DNA from: Deltaproteobacteria bacterium
GTDB taxonomy: Bacteria; Myxococcota_A; Polyangia; Polyangiales; Ga0077539
Length of the DNA: 64,000 nucleotides
Assembly (NCBI GenBank): GCA_030694465.1
Contig: JAUXYJ010000023.1
Location: 310,001-374,000, forward strand
Reading direction: 5' to 3'
Of this stretch, positions 44,261-53,549 are shown in pieces. Both the position numbers and the translations under genes were made by a program. Numbering within the stretch: position 1 is the first letter of the stretch; every line of letters starts with the position of its first letter. The notes under the pieces are model-generated. The model ran no database searches. It was given only the letters and a program-made list of their open reading frames with translations, and had not been told where the DNA came from.

Positions 44261-44893
44261 CTAGAGAGCGCCCTCGGATGAGGCCAGGTGTGCGCGCAAA
44301 TGAGCCGCGATCATCGCGAGCGCGACGCGGTTTTCTCCGCCCTCGGGGACGATGAGATCTGCGAAGCGTTTGGAGGGCTCGACGAAGGCTTGGTGCATCG
44401 GCCGAACGGTCTCGTAGTACTGCGCGCGCACCTGAGAAAACGTGCGGCCTCGCTGCTCGAGGTCCCGTCGGATCCGGCGCATCACGCGGATGTCTGCGTC
44501 GGTGTCTACGAACACTTTGACGTCCATCCGAGCGCGCAGCTCGGGGTCTGCCAAGACCAAGATCCCCTCGACCATAATCACCGGCGCTGCGGCGACGTGG
44601 AGTGTCTCGCGAAGCCGTGCGTGGGTGGCAAAATCGTAGACAGGCTTCTCGATGGGCTGCCCCGCTCGGAGCGCGTCCAAGTGCAGCGCAAAGAGCTTGT
44701 TGTCGAGCGAATCGGGGTGATCAAAGTTTACCCGGGCGCGGGCTTCGTGATCGAGCGTCGAGAGGTCTTTGTAGTAGCTGTCGTGTTCGAGCAGGGCGGC
44801 CGAGCCTTTGGGCAGGGCCTCAAAGATCGCGCGGGCGATGGTGGTCTTGCCTGAGCCGCTTCCGCCAGCGACGCCTACGACGAGGGTCTTCAC
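44261..44893 (-). CDS. udk: Uridine kinase
   Basis: 210 residues from a GTG, normal length. Phosphorylates uridine and cytidine with ATP or GTP in pyrimidine salvage. Motifs: P-loop GGSGSGKTTIAR, LLEHDSYYKDLS, VNFDHPDSLDNKLF, PVYDFATHARLRE, and the lid MRRIRRDLEQRGRTFSQVRAQYYETVRPMH. It stands alone. Upstream on its strand there is a TTGACA (44998-45003) and an inverted repeat. Confidence 0.96.
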   Translation of the reverse strand: MKTLVVGVAGGSGSGKTTIARAIFEALPKGSAALLEHDSYYKDLSTLDHEARARVNFDHPDSLDNKLFALHLDALRAGQPIEKPVYDFATHARLRETLHVAAAPVIMVEGILVLADPELRARMDVKVFVDTDADIRVMRRIRRDLEQRGRTFSQVRAQYYETVRPMHQAFVEPSKRFADLIVPEGGENRVALAMIAAHLRAHLASSEGAL

Positions 44894-45004
44894 GGGCGCG
44901 AGAGTGTAGTCGTATGCTCTGAGATTCGTCGCAGGATTCTGCGCAGCGCCTGTTGATTGCGAGACGCTCGCGAGCCACTCTTCGGGGAAGGATCAGTGTC
45001 AATC

Positions 45005-45020
45005 GCTGCAAAATTGCAGC
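45005..45020. repeat. Perfect inverted repeat upstream of udk
   Basis: GCTGCAA-AA-TTGCAGC, seven-base arms around two bases, directly before a TTGACA read leftward. It could be an operator for udk or, less likely, a hairpin ending the gene at 45041. Confidence 0.5.
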
Positions 45021-45040
45021 TTCAATCATCTCGACTGCGT

Positions 45041-45997
45041 CTAAGACGCCACGCGTGTGTAGCGTCGATGCGGACGTCGTGGGTAGATCGCCACCAGCGC
45101 CAAGAGCATCGCCATCACGCCGCCTTCAGCGCGTTCGCGTGAGGGCCCAACCGAAGGTCGACGTGCGATTGAGCAGCCATTGAAATAGTTGCCAGCGTCG
45201 AGGTTGACACATCGCTCCGCGTTGTTGTCTGCGCGGCGGCCGAGCGGGTCGTAAACGTGCACGGCAAAGCACGCGGGTCCCGACGCGTTTGCAGAGCTCA
45301 ACCGTAGGGTGACGCACTGCTCTGCGCCCATCGCGCAGGGGCTCGTGGACAGACGCCCTCGCTCACGCGCACGCTCAAGGGGTCCGGTGAGATTCGGCCC
45401 TCGGGTCTCGTACACAATGTACGTCAGCTCGGTCTGAGGCCAGGGTGAAGTGCGTGCAAATCTCCACGCTACAGTGACCTCGCGAGCGTCGGCGTCGCCA
45501 CAGATGTCTGTGGGTCCGATTCGCGCGCTTGTGACGCTCACCGCGCCGTCAAAGTTGGTGGGCCCGTCGGAGTTTGCCAACGTCGTGCCTGTGGTGAACC
45601 GCACCGAGGCTTCGCCGCTCGAGATGTCCGGCGCAGTGGCGACGTATCGGCGGTTGGGCTGCAGCGGCTCCGAGGCGCGAAAGTGAAGCTCTGCGCCCAC
45701 GATCGTGAGCTCGCCCGGGACCGTCGCGCTGGTCATGTCGTCCCTGACCAGCATCACCGCGCGCGGAGGCACACGTCCACGATAGACAAACCGCACGAAA
45801 CCGTCGCGCGGGATCCGAGTGGCGTTGTGGCTCGGAAAGGTCTCAATCAGCTGGCCAAAATCAAGGGGCGGCCCACCCGCGTCGTCGCATGTCTCTTGCG
45901 CAAACGCGGCGCGGCTCGGGAGCGTGCAGCAACAGATCACGCCAAGCAGTGCCAACCAACGCAGCCATCGCGGGCCTCTCTCTCGCTTCACAGTCAC
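45041..45997 (-). CDS. Secreted Ig-like-domain protein with MYXO-CTERM-like tail
   Basis: 318 residues from a GTG. Signal peptide with a basic start and cleavage near AAFAQ (~34). An SbsA-like Ig domain follows (~45-145: FPSHNATRIPRDGFVRFVYRG, then LHFRASEPLQPNRRYVATAPD and VRFTTGT) and a second beta domain with four Cys. The end has a conserved-looking Cys (NGCSIARRP), one membrane span (GGVMAMLLALVAIYP) and an Arg-rich tail, the pattern of MYXO-CTERM surface sorting. It diverges from the DUF2723 gene at 46051. Confidence 0.75.
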   Translation of the reverse strand: MTVKRERGPRWLRWLALLGVICCCTLPSRAAFAQETCDDAGGPPLDFGQLIETFPSHNATRIPRDGFVRFVYRGRVPPRAVMLVRDDMTSATVPGELTIVGAELHFRASEPLQPNRRYVATAPDISSGEASVRFTTGTTLANSDGPTNFDGAVSVTSARIGPTDICGDADAREVTVAWRFARTSPWPQTELTYIVYETRGPNLTGPLERARERGRLSTSPCAMGAEQCVTLRLSSANASGPACFAVHVYDPLGRRADNNAERCVNLDAGNYFNGCSIARRPSVGPSRERAEGGVMAMLLALVAIYPRRPHRRYTRVAS

Positions 45998-46050
45998 GCT
46001 CAGAGTGAAGCCTGTGCGGGGGCCATACGCAAGCCTCTCGGTTCGACTCG

Positions 46051-48060
46051 GTGGCGGTATATCATCGCGCTACGGACCGAGTGGACACCCCTGACAACGC
46101 ACGCGCAGAGCCCTGGCTGCGCACTCTCTCGTCAGGCTCGGCGGCGCTCACCGCGGCGGCGTTGATCGCGCTGGCGTCTCCGAGCGTCCCGTTGCGAGAC
46201 GGCGCTGAGCTCACGGCGGCCGCGGCTTCGCTGGGCATCGCGCATCCGACGGGATTTGTCCTCGAAATGCTGTGTTTTCGCAGCGCAATGTTGCTCCCTG
46301 TGGGCGACCTCGCGTTGAGAGCCAACGTGATCAACGCGCTCATGGGGGCGCTCGCCATCGCGCTGTTGAGCGCATGCATCCGCACGCGCGCGAGGGACGG
46401 CACGCAGAGCCCATGGCTGCTCGCAGCCCTGTCACTGAGCGCGCCCGCGCTGCTTTTGCGCTCACGGACCGTCCTTCGCGCGCTCACCGCGACCGAGGTC
46501 TACGCCAGCAGCTTGGCGATCGCGATGGCTGTGCTCTGGCTCACGCGGCCCAGCGACGAGCGCACAAATCCCCCGCACGCGAACACCCGATGGCGGGCGA
46601 TCGCGATGCTCGCTGGGCTCTCTTTCTTGACGCACACGAGCGTACGATCGGTGATCGTTGCGTCTGCGATTTCTCTGGCGATTTCGAAATCCACTCGACC
46701 AACACTGAGCCTCCGAAGGGTCTTCACGTGGGCGCTCTGTGCGGGGCTCACGCTCGCGCTGGTGAGCTACCTGCCCTTCGCAGCGCACAAGCTCCCGTGG
46801 GCCGATTGGGGCTCACCCACGACCCTGCGCGGGGTCTATCGGCATCTCAGCGCTGCGCGTATTCGCGAGGCTTTTCACTCGCAAATGGGCGCATCGGGTC
46901 AGCTCATGCGGGACGCTTCGGTCGCGTGGGCGCTGGTGCGCGAAGACCTTGGGCTCGCCACGCTCTCGCTCGCGATCGTCGGCGTCGCGCGCAGCCTCGC
47001 GGTCCGGTCGAGCCTGTCCATCGCCGTACTGCTCGCGCTCGTGTTGGACTTGGCGTACTCGGTTTTGGTCAACCCGATGGGGGCGCGCGATCGACAGACC
47101 CTGTTTGTCGCCGAGGCCATGACGGTCTGGCTGGCGTGCGACGGGATGCTCGCAATCGCCAGTGTTTTACCGGAGAAAGCGAGATCGATCGCGCCGCTCA
47201 GCGCGGGACTTTTCGCTGCCCTCGCCCTCGCGCAGTGGCCTTTGAGAGACAGCGGCCGCAGAGAAGGCTGGACCGCGACAGAGCTCTATGGTGGCGGCGG
47301 AGCGCTCGGCGAGGCTCCTCCGCGTGCGGTGGTGCTGTGCGAATCCGACGAGCTATGTGGCGGCTCGCTCTACGCGCGGTTGTGTGAGGGAGAGCGTCCC
47401 GACGTCGTCGTGCTTCCGAGACAACATCTGTGGGATCGCGGCGTGTGGCGTCGGCTCGATGTGGCCTTAGGGCGCGCGGTGCCAGACCGAAGATCCAGTG
47501 ATTTCGCTAACGAATCACTGAGGCAGTCAAGACTACGGGCCATCGTCCGCACGTTCGATACGCGCATTCGGTGGGAGCAGGGAGAGCGCTCGGACGAGCG
47601 CATCGCCAACGTCACCCTCTCGGTCGCAGAGAGCCCATTGCTCGCAGCGACGCACGCGATCGAGTCCCCATTTGTCCACGCCGACGCGACCCAAATGTGG
47701 GTCAATCAACGTGTCAGCCTCGGGTCACTCTCTCAACGTTTGGCGGCGTCCGCCATGTTTGGAGCAGGGATGAGCGCAGCCAACGCTTCGCTCGCCGACG
47801 CCCGCCCGTTCTTTGAGGGCGCGCTAAGACACGACGAGACCCATGCTCCGTCGCATACCAACTTGGCAGTGATCGATGCGCGCGAAGGACAGCTCTCACG
47901 TGCGATCGCGCGAACCGAGCGAGCCCTCGCGATCGATCCATCCCGCGAACAAGCATGGAATAACCTCGCCGACTTTGTCTCTCAGCGAGACGGACCTCGC
48001 GCACGCCAACCCATTGTCCGGCGCGCCCAATCCGCGGGCGTGAATATCTCGCGCGACTGA
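46051..48060 (+). CDS. DUF2723-type multi-pass membrane protein with TPR tail
   Basis: 669 residues. From ~30 to ~390 there are about nine hydrophobic spans. The first loop has SVPLRDGAELTAAAASLGIAHPTGF, the conserved region of DUF2723 proteins, which are related to GT-C glycosyltransferases and are linked to O-mannosylation in Bacteroidetes. The soluble C-terminal part includes a middle domain with VVVLPRQHLWDRGVW and ends in TPR motifs (THAPSHTNLAVIDAREGQLSRAI, AWNNLADF). The GTG at 46051 is used; a GTG at 46081 is also possible. A glycosyl-transfer role is inferred from the family only. Confidence 0.85.
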   Translation: MAVYHRATDRVDTPDNARAEPWLRTLSSGSAALTAAALIALASPSVPLRDGAELTAAAASLGIAHPTGFVLEMLCFRSAMLLPVGDLALRANVINALMGALAIALLSACIRTRARDGTQSPWLLAALSLSAPALLLRSRTVLRALTATEVYASSLAIAMAVLWLTRPSDERTNPPHANTRWRAIAMLAGLSFLTHTSVRSVIVASAISLAISKSTRPTLSLRRVFTWALCAGLTLALVSYLPFAAHKLPWADWGSPTTLRGVYRHLSAARIREAFHSQMGASGQLMRDASVAWALVREDLGLATLSLAIVGVARSLAVRSSLSIAVLLALVLDLAYSVLVNPMGARDRQTLFVAEAMTVWLACDGMLAIASVLPEKARSIAPLSAGLFAALALAQWPLRDSGRREGWTATELYGGGGALGEAPPRAVVLCESDELCGGSLYARLCEGERPDVVVLPRQHLWDRGVWRRLDVALGRAVPDRRSSDFANESLRQSRLRAIVRTFDTRIRWEQGERSDERIANVTLSVAESPLLAATHAIESPFVHADATQMWVNQRVSLGSLSQRLAASAMFGAGMSAANASLADARPFFEGALRHDETHAPSHTNLAVIDAREGQLSRAIARTERALAIDPSREQAWNNLADFVSQRDGPRARQPIVRRAQSAGVNISRD

Positions 48061-48111
48061 GTCGTGTGTGAACGCTCGTCTTGCCCAACGCACCCCACCC
48101 GCAGATCGACT

Positions 48112-48753
48112 ATGACCCGCTCGCGAACCGCCCTCACGCTACGATGCTTGTGTTTTCTCACGCCATTGTGGCTGGCAATGACGCCACAAACGTCGGGCGC
48201 TCAGCCCGCGACGACCTCGCACATCGAGGCCAGCGTGCGGCTGGGCCAAGCGCGCGCGGCGCTGAGGCGGGGACAACCCGACGAGGCCCTGCGCTATCTT
48301 CGCGAGTCACTCGCGATCCAGGAGAGCACCGAGGGGCTCCGCGAAATTGCTCGCATCTATGAGGCCCAGGGGCAGCGACGCCTCGCTGCACAGGCGCTGC
48401 TTCGGCTCTCGGTCACGTCGAACAATCGCGACGAGCGCGCGGCCGCAGGGGCCCAAGCGGCGATGCTTCAGCGCGCGTCGTCGCTGCTGCGGGTCTGGGT
48501 TGTGGGCCGGGACGCGGCACGCAGGGCGCGCGTCTGGATCGATCACGCGCCGCCGCGGACGGTGCAAGTCGGAGGGCTCGAGTCGCTGGTCGAGGGCGGC
48601 AGCCATCGCGTGCGTGTCGAATCACCGGGCTATTTGCCCTACGAAGCCATGATCGCGACAGCGTTTGGCGAGCCCCGCGATGTGCAAGTCCGGATGGTGC
48701 GAGACGAGAGCGTCTTGTCAGTCACTGTCGACGCTGGGCTCAGCGACCGCTAG
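48112..48753 (+). CDS. Exported TPR/PEGA-like protein
   Basis: About 213 residues. Signal peptide MTRSRTALTLRCLCFLTPLWLAMTPQTSGA, then two TPR-like helices pairs (ASVRLGQARAALRRGQPDEALRYLRESL and REIARIYEAQGQRRLAAQALLRL, ~35-95), then a beta region like PEGA (RRARVWIDHAPPRTVQVGG, ~135-200). It starts 51 bases after the DUF2723 stop and probably belongs to that transcript. Its last four bases overlap the convergent hydrolase. Exact role unknown. Confidence 0.75.
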   Translation: MTRSRTALTLRCLCFLTPLWLAMTPQTSGAQPATTSHIEASVRLGQARAALRRGQPDEALRYLRESLAIQESTEGLREIARIYEAQGQRRLAAQALLRLSVTSNNRDERAAAGAQAAMLQRASSLLRVWVVGRDAARRARVWIDHAPPRTVQVGGLESLVEGGSHRVRVESPGYLPYEAMIATAFGEPRDVQVRMVRDESVLSVTVDAGLSDR

Positions 48754-49997
48754 AGCTTGCAGCGATAGAGCGCGTTGCAGAGCGCGACGGCGCGAGGCGA
48801 GCGCACACGCCAGTCGAGACCGTTGAGCACATACCCAAAGGTCAGCTCGTGGACCGGATCGCACCACCCCAACGCGCCGCCCATGCCTGCGTGGCCGAAC
48901 GACGCGCGAGTCGGGCTAAACACGCCGCGCTCTTCTTTGAGAAACCCTTGCGACCACCCGATCGGCTTTCTCAGCACGCGATCCCGTGCGCTCCAGCCCT
49001 GGCGCGCATAGACGGGCGAAATAGATTTCTCCTGCAAAAATGCACGACCTTGATGCAATCCACCCGAGGCGAATGGCAGATACGCGCGGGCCAACCCTTG
49101 CGCGCTCGCGGTCGCGTTCGCCGAAGCAAACTCTCCTCGGCGGACCGCGATTTCGTCGTACGCGAGCATGCCTCGTGGCCCTGGGCTGGGGTTAAGAAAC
49201 GCGCGTCGGCCAATGGACACCGGCGCTAGCGAGGCCCGCAGCACACGCGCTTCGTTGCTCGACGGGCGCGTGACGGCTGCAACGATCATGTTGCGAGCGC
49301 GAGCCAGGTTACCCGGCGGATAGACCACGGCGGTCTTCGCATCGAGTGCAGATTCGCTGCCCAATCGCGCATCCGATCCGAGCGGATCAAAGAGCTCGCG
49401 ACGCAAGAACGTTCCCATGGACTCACCGACGCACTGCTCGAAGAAGGCCTGCGCGTACATGCCAAATGTCACCGCGTGGTAGCCCTGATCGCGACCGGGC
49501 GTCCACGCTGGAGCTTGCGACGCCAACGCGTCTCGCACTCTCGCGCGCGCCGCAGGAGACGGGTCAACACACTCCGTGAGTGTCAGGGGTTGGTCCAATG
49601 CAGCGAGCCCGGCCCGGTGGTTAAACAAAGTGCGCGCAGTGATCTCTGCCTTTCCGGCCTGTGCAAACGCTGGCCACACGGACGCGACGGGCTGATCCCA
49701 ATCGAAGTGCCCACGGTCGGCGGCCATGTTGAGCGCCATCGCGGCGAGGCCCTTGGTGCATGAGTAGAGCACCGCGCGTGTGTCATTTTGCCAGCGAATT
49801 TGCTGAGTAACATCCGCATATCCGCCCCACAAATCCACGACGCACTCGCCGCGTTGATACACCGCGAGCGAGGCGCCGATCTCTTGGGACTCGGCGAAGT
49901 GCAGTGCGAACTGCTGCGCAAGCGCAGCGAACTCCGGCGCATAGCGCCCGCGGATGGGGTGGTCAGCCTGCTCGGTACATCGTGCATGTTGGGTCAT
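48750..49997 (-). CDS. Serine hydrolase, class C beta-lactamase-like (EstB-type)
   Basis: 415 residues from ATG 49997; longer readings upstream are Arg-rich and not family-like. The nucleophile motif S-x-x-K is YSCTKG (~75), the second motif is a Tyr in YHAVTFG (~180) and the third region HAGMGGALGW (~375). Such proteins are mostly esterases or D-Ala peptidase relatives; there is no signal peptide, so a cytoplasmic esterase is likelier than an antibiotic-resistance enzyme. It diverges from the histidine kinase gene that starts at 50138. Confidence 0.88.
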   Translation of the reverse strand: MTQHARCTEQADHPIRGRYAPEFAALAQQFALHFAESQEIGASLAVYQRGECVVDLWGGYADVTQQIRWQNDTRAVLYSCTKGLAAMALNMAADRGHFDWDQPVASVWPAFAQAGKAEITARTLFNHRAGLAALDQPLTLTECVDPSPAARARVRDALASQAPAWTPGRDQGYHAVTFGMYAQAFFEQCVGESMGTFLRRELFDPLGSDARLGSESALDAKTAVVYPPGNLARARNMIVAAVTRPSSNEARVLRASLAPVSIGRRAFLNPSPGPRGMLAYDEIAVRRGEFASANATASAQGLARAYLPFASGGLHQGRAFLQEKSISPVYARQGWSARDRVLRKPIGWSQGFLKEERGVFSPTRASFGHAGMGGALGWCDPVHELTFGYVLNGLDWRVRSPRAVALCNALYRCKL

Positions 49998-50137
49998 TGG
50001 GGCGAGGCAGACCCTACGTGCTCTTGGTGTCTTCGTCACCGCACGTTCGCGAAGGCCTCCATCGATCGTCAACATGGCTGCAGTCGATCGACCCCTTGGG
50101 CGCTGCGCGCTGGTACGCTTGCCCGCAGAGGGTGCAG

Positions 50138-52156
50138 ATGGAGCGACTGCCAGACCACGCGATTCAAGCGCTGCTTGAGCGAACTTCAGGGTACACGGGG
50201 GACGCGTTCTTTCGCAGCGTCGCGCGTGGAATGGCTGAGGTCCTGGGGACGCGATTTGGTTTCGTGGGCGCCTACGACGCTCACACAAGGCGAGTCCATT
50301 CGCTCGCAGTCTGGACGGGGGATGGCTACGGCGATCCCTTTGGATACGAGCTCAAAGGGACCCCGTGCGAGAGTGTGATCAACGGCCAGAGCTGTCAGCA
50401 TTTGTCCAACGTGCAGGAGCTATTTCCTGAAGACGCGATGCTGTTGGACCTAGGCATCCAAGCGTATTTCGGCGTCGCGTTTGCCAACCGAGGCGGTCAA
50501 CCGCTGGGCCTCCTCTCGCTGATGCATAACGAAGCTCACCCTGGGATCGCGGGGCTCGAGACCATCTTGGCGGTCATCGCGCAGCGAACCGCCGCAGAGT
50601 TCGAACGCATGGCGGCAGAAGAAGCGCTTCGCCAGAGCGAGCAGAGGTTTAGACAAATTGTCACCTCGTGTGTCGAAGGCGTCTGGACCCTCGGCGCGGA
50701 CGACAAGACATCCTTTGTCAACGAGACCATGGCGACCATGTTGGGCCTTTCTCCTGGCGAAATGATCGGCCGTCCGGTCTTTGACTTCATGGACCCAGCC
50801 CAAGCCACCAACGCTCAAGCCAACCTCGACAAGCGCCATCAAGGCGTGACAGAGCGGCACCGGTTTGCGCTGCGTCACCGTGACGGCCACACCGTGCACA
50901 CGTGGATGAACACCAACCCTTTGCTTGATGCCGAGGGGGGCTACGCGGGGGCTCTCGCGATGGTCACCGATGTCACCGAGCAGCTTGCGCTCGAACAAAA
51001 GCGCGCCGAATCGCAACGTCTCGAGAGCCTTGGGCTCTTGGCCGGCGGCGTCGCGCACGACTTTAACAACCTGCTCGTGGGTGTCATGGGACGCGCCGAC
51101 CTCGCGCTCAAGTTTATCGACGAGCCCGAGCCCCTCAGATCACATCTTGATGGCATCCGAGTCGCGGCCGAGCGTGCCGCACAGCTCACCCGACAGCTGC
51201 TCGCGTTTGCAGGAAAATCAGCGGTCGTTCTGCAATCGGTAGAGCTCAACCAGACAGCCCATGAGATCGCCTCGCTCTGCAGTGTCAGCAGCGCCCACGG
51301 GACCGCGCTCGAGCTCACGCTCCACCCTGCAGCGCTCTTTGTCCGAGCGGACCCCGGTGCTCTGACGCAAGTGCTCATGAACATCATCACGAACGCGCTG
51401 CAATCGTTGGGTACCAAGGGCACCCTCGTCGAGGTCAGCACAGCGCGCGTGACCTTGCGCGATGAGTCCCAGACCGATGCGGCGGGCAACTGGATCGCCG
51501 CAGGGCAGTACGTCACGGTCACCGTGCGCGACGACGGCGTTGGGATGAGCCCCGAGACGCTCGCGCGCATGTTTGTCCCGTTTTTTTCGCAGCGAGGCGG
51601 CGGTCATGGGCTGGGCCTCGCGTCAGTGCTTGGGACACTCCGCGCCCACGGCGGCGCCCTTCAGGTGCAAAGCGAGCTTGGCAAGGGCACCACGTTTGTC
51701 ACGTACTGGCCTGCGGACCTCGAAGCCGATCTCGGCTTTGCATCGCCAACACCGAAGAGTGACCCCACGATCCCGGTGCGACCGCCCTCGCTGACCGCTG
51801 CAGTCAGCTGCATCCTCCTCGCCGACGATGAACCGCTGGTGCGCGACGTCATGCGGCTGACGCTTGAGGCGGCAGGATATCGCGTCGAGACCTGCAAAGA
51901 TGGGCGCGCGGTCGTCGATCGATACGTGCAATCTCCCTCGCTATTCGACGCAGTTATTGTGGACGCCACGATGCCAAAGCTCAGCGGCATCGACGCAGCA
52001 AGCGAGATCCTAGCCGCCGACGCACACGCGAAGGTCATCGTGATGTCAGGCTACAACGACGCCGCGATCACCAAACAACTCGAGAGTGTCTCTTTCTTGG
52101 CGAAGCCCTTTCGTGCCGACACGCTGCTGCAGCTTGTCGAGCTGCGGTTGCGTTGA
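50138..52156 (+). CDS. GAF-PAS hybrid histidine kinase with receiver domain
   Basis: About 672 residues from ATG 50138, with GAGGG 6 bases upstream. Order: GAF (~15-165), PAS with PAC (~180-300, FRQIVTSCVEGVW), HisKA with the phospho-His in GGVAHDFNNLLVG (~308), HATPase (NALQSLGTKG, DDGVGM, GGGHGLGLA; ~400-530) and a C-terminal receiver (DDEP, phospho-Asp in IVDATMPKLSG, MSGY, Lys in LAKPF; ~555-670). There are no membrane spans, so it senses a cytoplasmic signal. No partner response regulator is adjacent; the attached receiver may relay to a distant one. Confidence 0.93.
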   Translation: MERLPDHAIQALLERTSGYTGDAFFRSVARGMAEVLGTRFGFVGAYDAHTRRVHSLAVWTGDGYGDPFGYELKGTPCESVINGQSCQHLSNVQELFPEDAMLLDLGIQAYFGVAFANRGGQPLGLLSLMHNEAHPGIAGLETILAVIAQRTAAEFERMAAEEALRQSEQRFRQIVTSCVEGVWTLGADDKTSFVNETMATMLGLSPGEMIGRPVFDFMDPAQATNAQANLDKRHQGVTERHRFALRHRDGHTVHTWMNTNPLLDAEGGYAGALAMVTDVTEQLALEQKRAESQRLESLGLLAGGVAHDFNNLLVGVMGRADLALKFIDEPEPLRSHLDGIRVAAERAAQLTRQLLAFAGKSAVVLQSVELNQTAHEIASLCSVSSAHGTALELTLHPAALFVRADPGALTQVLMNIITNALQSLGTKGTLVEVSTARVTLRDESQTDAAGNWIAAGQYVTVTVRDDGVGMSPETLARMFVPFFSQRGGGHGLGLASVLGTLRAHGGALQVQSELGKGTTFVTYWPADLEADLGFASPTPKSDPTIPVRPPSLTAAVSCILLADDEPLVRDVMRLTLEAAGYRVETCKDGRAVVDRYVQSPSLFDAVIVDATMPKLSGIDAASEILAADAHAKVIVMSGYNDAAITKQLESVSFLAKPFRADTLLQLVELRLR

Positions 52157-52159
52157 GCC

Positions 52160-53491
52160 CTACGGATCCCGTGTCGCCCTGTCCAAGACGTCTCGGGCTC
52201 TTTCTTGATCGAGCGCTCCTTCCCATCTCGCGACGACCGCTGTAGCGACGGCGTTGCCTGCCAAATTAGTGAGCGCGCGCGCTTCGCTCATGAAGCGATC
52301 GACGCCCAACAAGAGCGACAGCCCTGCCACGGGGATCTCTCCGGTGGCGCTGAGAGTCGCCGCGAGCGTGACAAAGCCACCGCCCGTGACGGCCGCCGCA
52401 CCCTTAGAGGTCACCAGCAAAACGCCTAGCAAAGAGAGCTTTTGCCCCAACGTCAGGTGCGTGTCTGTTGCCTGTGCGACGTACATCGCGGCCATCGTGA
52501 GATAGATCGACGTGCCGTCGAGATTAAACGAGTAACCCGTGGGGACAACCAACCCAACGACCGACTGCGCGCAGCCCATTCGCTCGAGTTTTGCGATCAA
52601 GCCTGGCAACGCGCTCTCGCTCGACGAGGTCCCCAAGACAAGCAGAAATTCATCGCGCAAGAAGTAGAAAAACCGCCACGGCGAGACGCCTACGACAAAG
52701 CGTACGATCGGCGCCAAGATCAAGATCACAAACAAAATGCTGGTCAAATAGAAGGTCGCCATCAGCTTGGCGAGGCTCGCCAGCGAGTGCACGCCAAAGC
52801 GCCCCACGGTAAACGCCATCGCACCAAAGGCACCGAGAGGCGCGAGCTTCATGAGCATCGCGACGATGGTGAAGAACAACTCGGTCACTCGCTCTAGCCC
52901 CGCGACAATCGGTTTGCCACGCTCTTGCATCGACGCGAGGGCGAGACCCACAACGACGGCGATCAGCAAAATCTGCAGGATTTCTCCCTTTGCGAGCGCG
53001 CCAAAGAAGTTCTCGGGAACGAGCTCTTCGAGCCACCCAACGAGCCCGTGCGGACGGTCCTGCGCCCGCGTTGCAAAGCCCGCCACGGCGTGAGCATCCA
53101 GCTGCGCAGCGGTCGCATGCACGCCTGCGCCCGGTCGAATCCACTCAACGACCCCCAAGCCAATCATCAAGGCGACGGTGGTCAGCACCTCGAAGTACAA
53201 GAGCGCCTTCGCACCGACTCGTCCCACGCGCTCGAGGCTCCCCATCGAAGCGATCCCGACCGTCACCGTGCAAAACACCACAGGCGCGATGATCATCTTG
53301 ATGAGCCGCACGAAGAGTTTGCCTAAGGGCTCGAGCTGGACGGCCCAAGACGGCGCCATAATCCCCAGCAAAACACCTAGCGCAATAGCGATGAGCACGC
53401 GCACATAGAGCGAGCTCCACCATGCGACGGGGCGCGGTGTTGGGTCACCGGATGGAGGCGAGGTCTCAGAGCGCGACGGGTCAGGATTCAC
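52160..53491 (-). CDS. C4-dicarboxylate/amino-acid:cation symporter (DctA/GltP family)
   Basis: 443 residues from a GTG, with 8 hydrophobic spans and two re-entrant regions. Family motifs are seen: [10 protein letters not shown] (first hairpin), [23 protein letters not shown] (the DctA-type signature), [11 protein letters not shown] (second hairpin) and [20 protein letters not shown]. It takes up dicarboxylates or glutamate/aspartate with H+ or Na+. The DctA form of the NLDGT motif favours dicarboxylates, with moderate certainty. It converges on the histidine kinase gene with 3 bases between. Confidence 0.92.
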   Translation of the reverse strand: MNPDPSRSETSPPSGDPTPRPVAWWSSLYVRVLIAIALGVLLGIMAPSWAVQLEPLGKLFVRLIKMIIAPVVFCTVTVGIASMGSLERVGRVGAKALLYFEVLTTVALMIGLGVVEWIRPGAGVHATAAQLDAHAVAGFATRAQDRPHGLVGWLEELVPENFFGALAKGEILQILLIAVVVGLALASMQERGKPIVAGLERVTELFFTIVAMLMKLAPLGAFGAMAFTVGRFGVHSLASLAKLMATFYLTSILFVILILAPIVRFVVGVSPWRFFYFLRDEFLLVLGTSSSESALPGLIAKLERMGCAQSVVGLVVPTGYSFNLDGTSIYLTMAAMYVAQATDTHLTLGQKLSLLGVLLVTSKGAAAVTGGGFVTLAATLSATGEIPVAGLSLLLGVDRFMSEARALTNLAGNAVATAVVARWEGALDQERARDVLDRATRDP

Positions 53492-53549
53492 AGCGCGAGC
53501 GTATCGCAGGCCGTCGCGAAACGACCCCGTTCGGCGCTACCCTCGCGCG

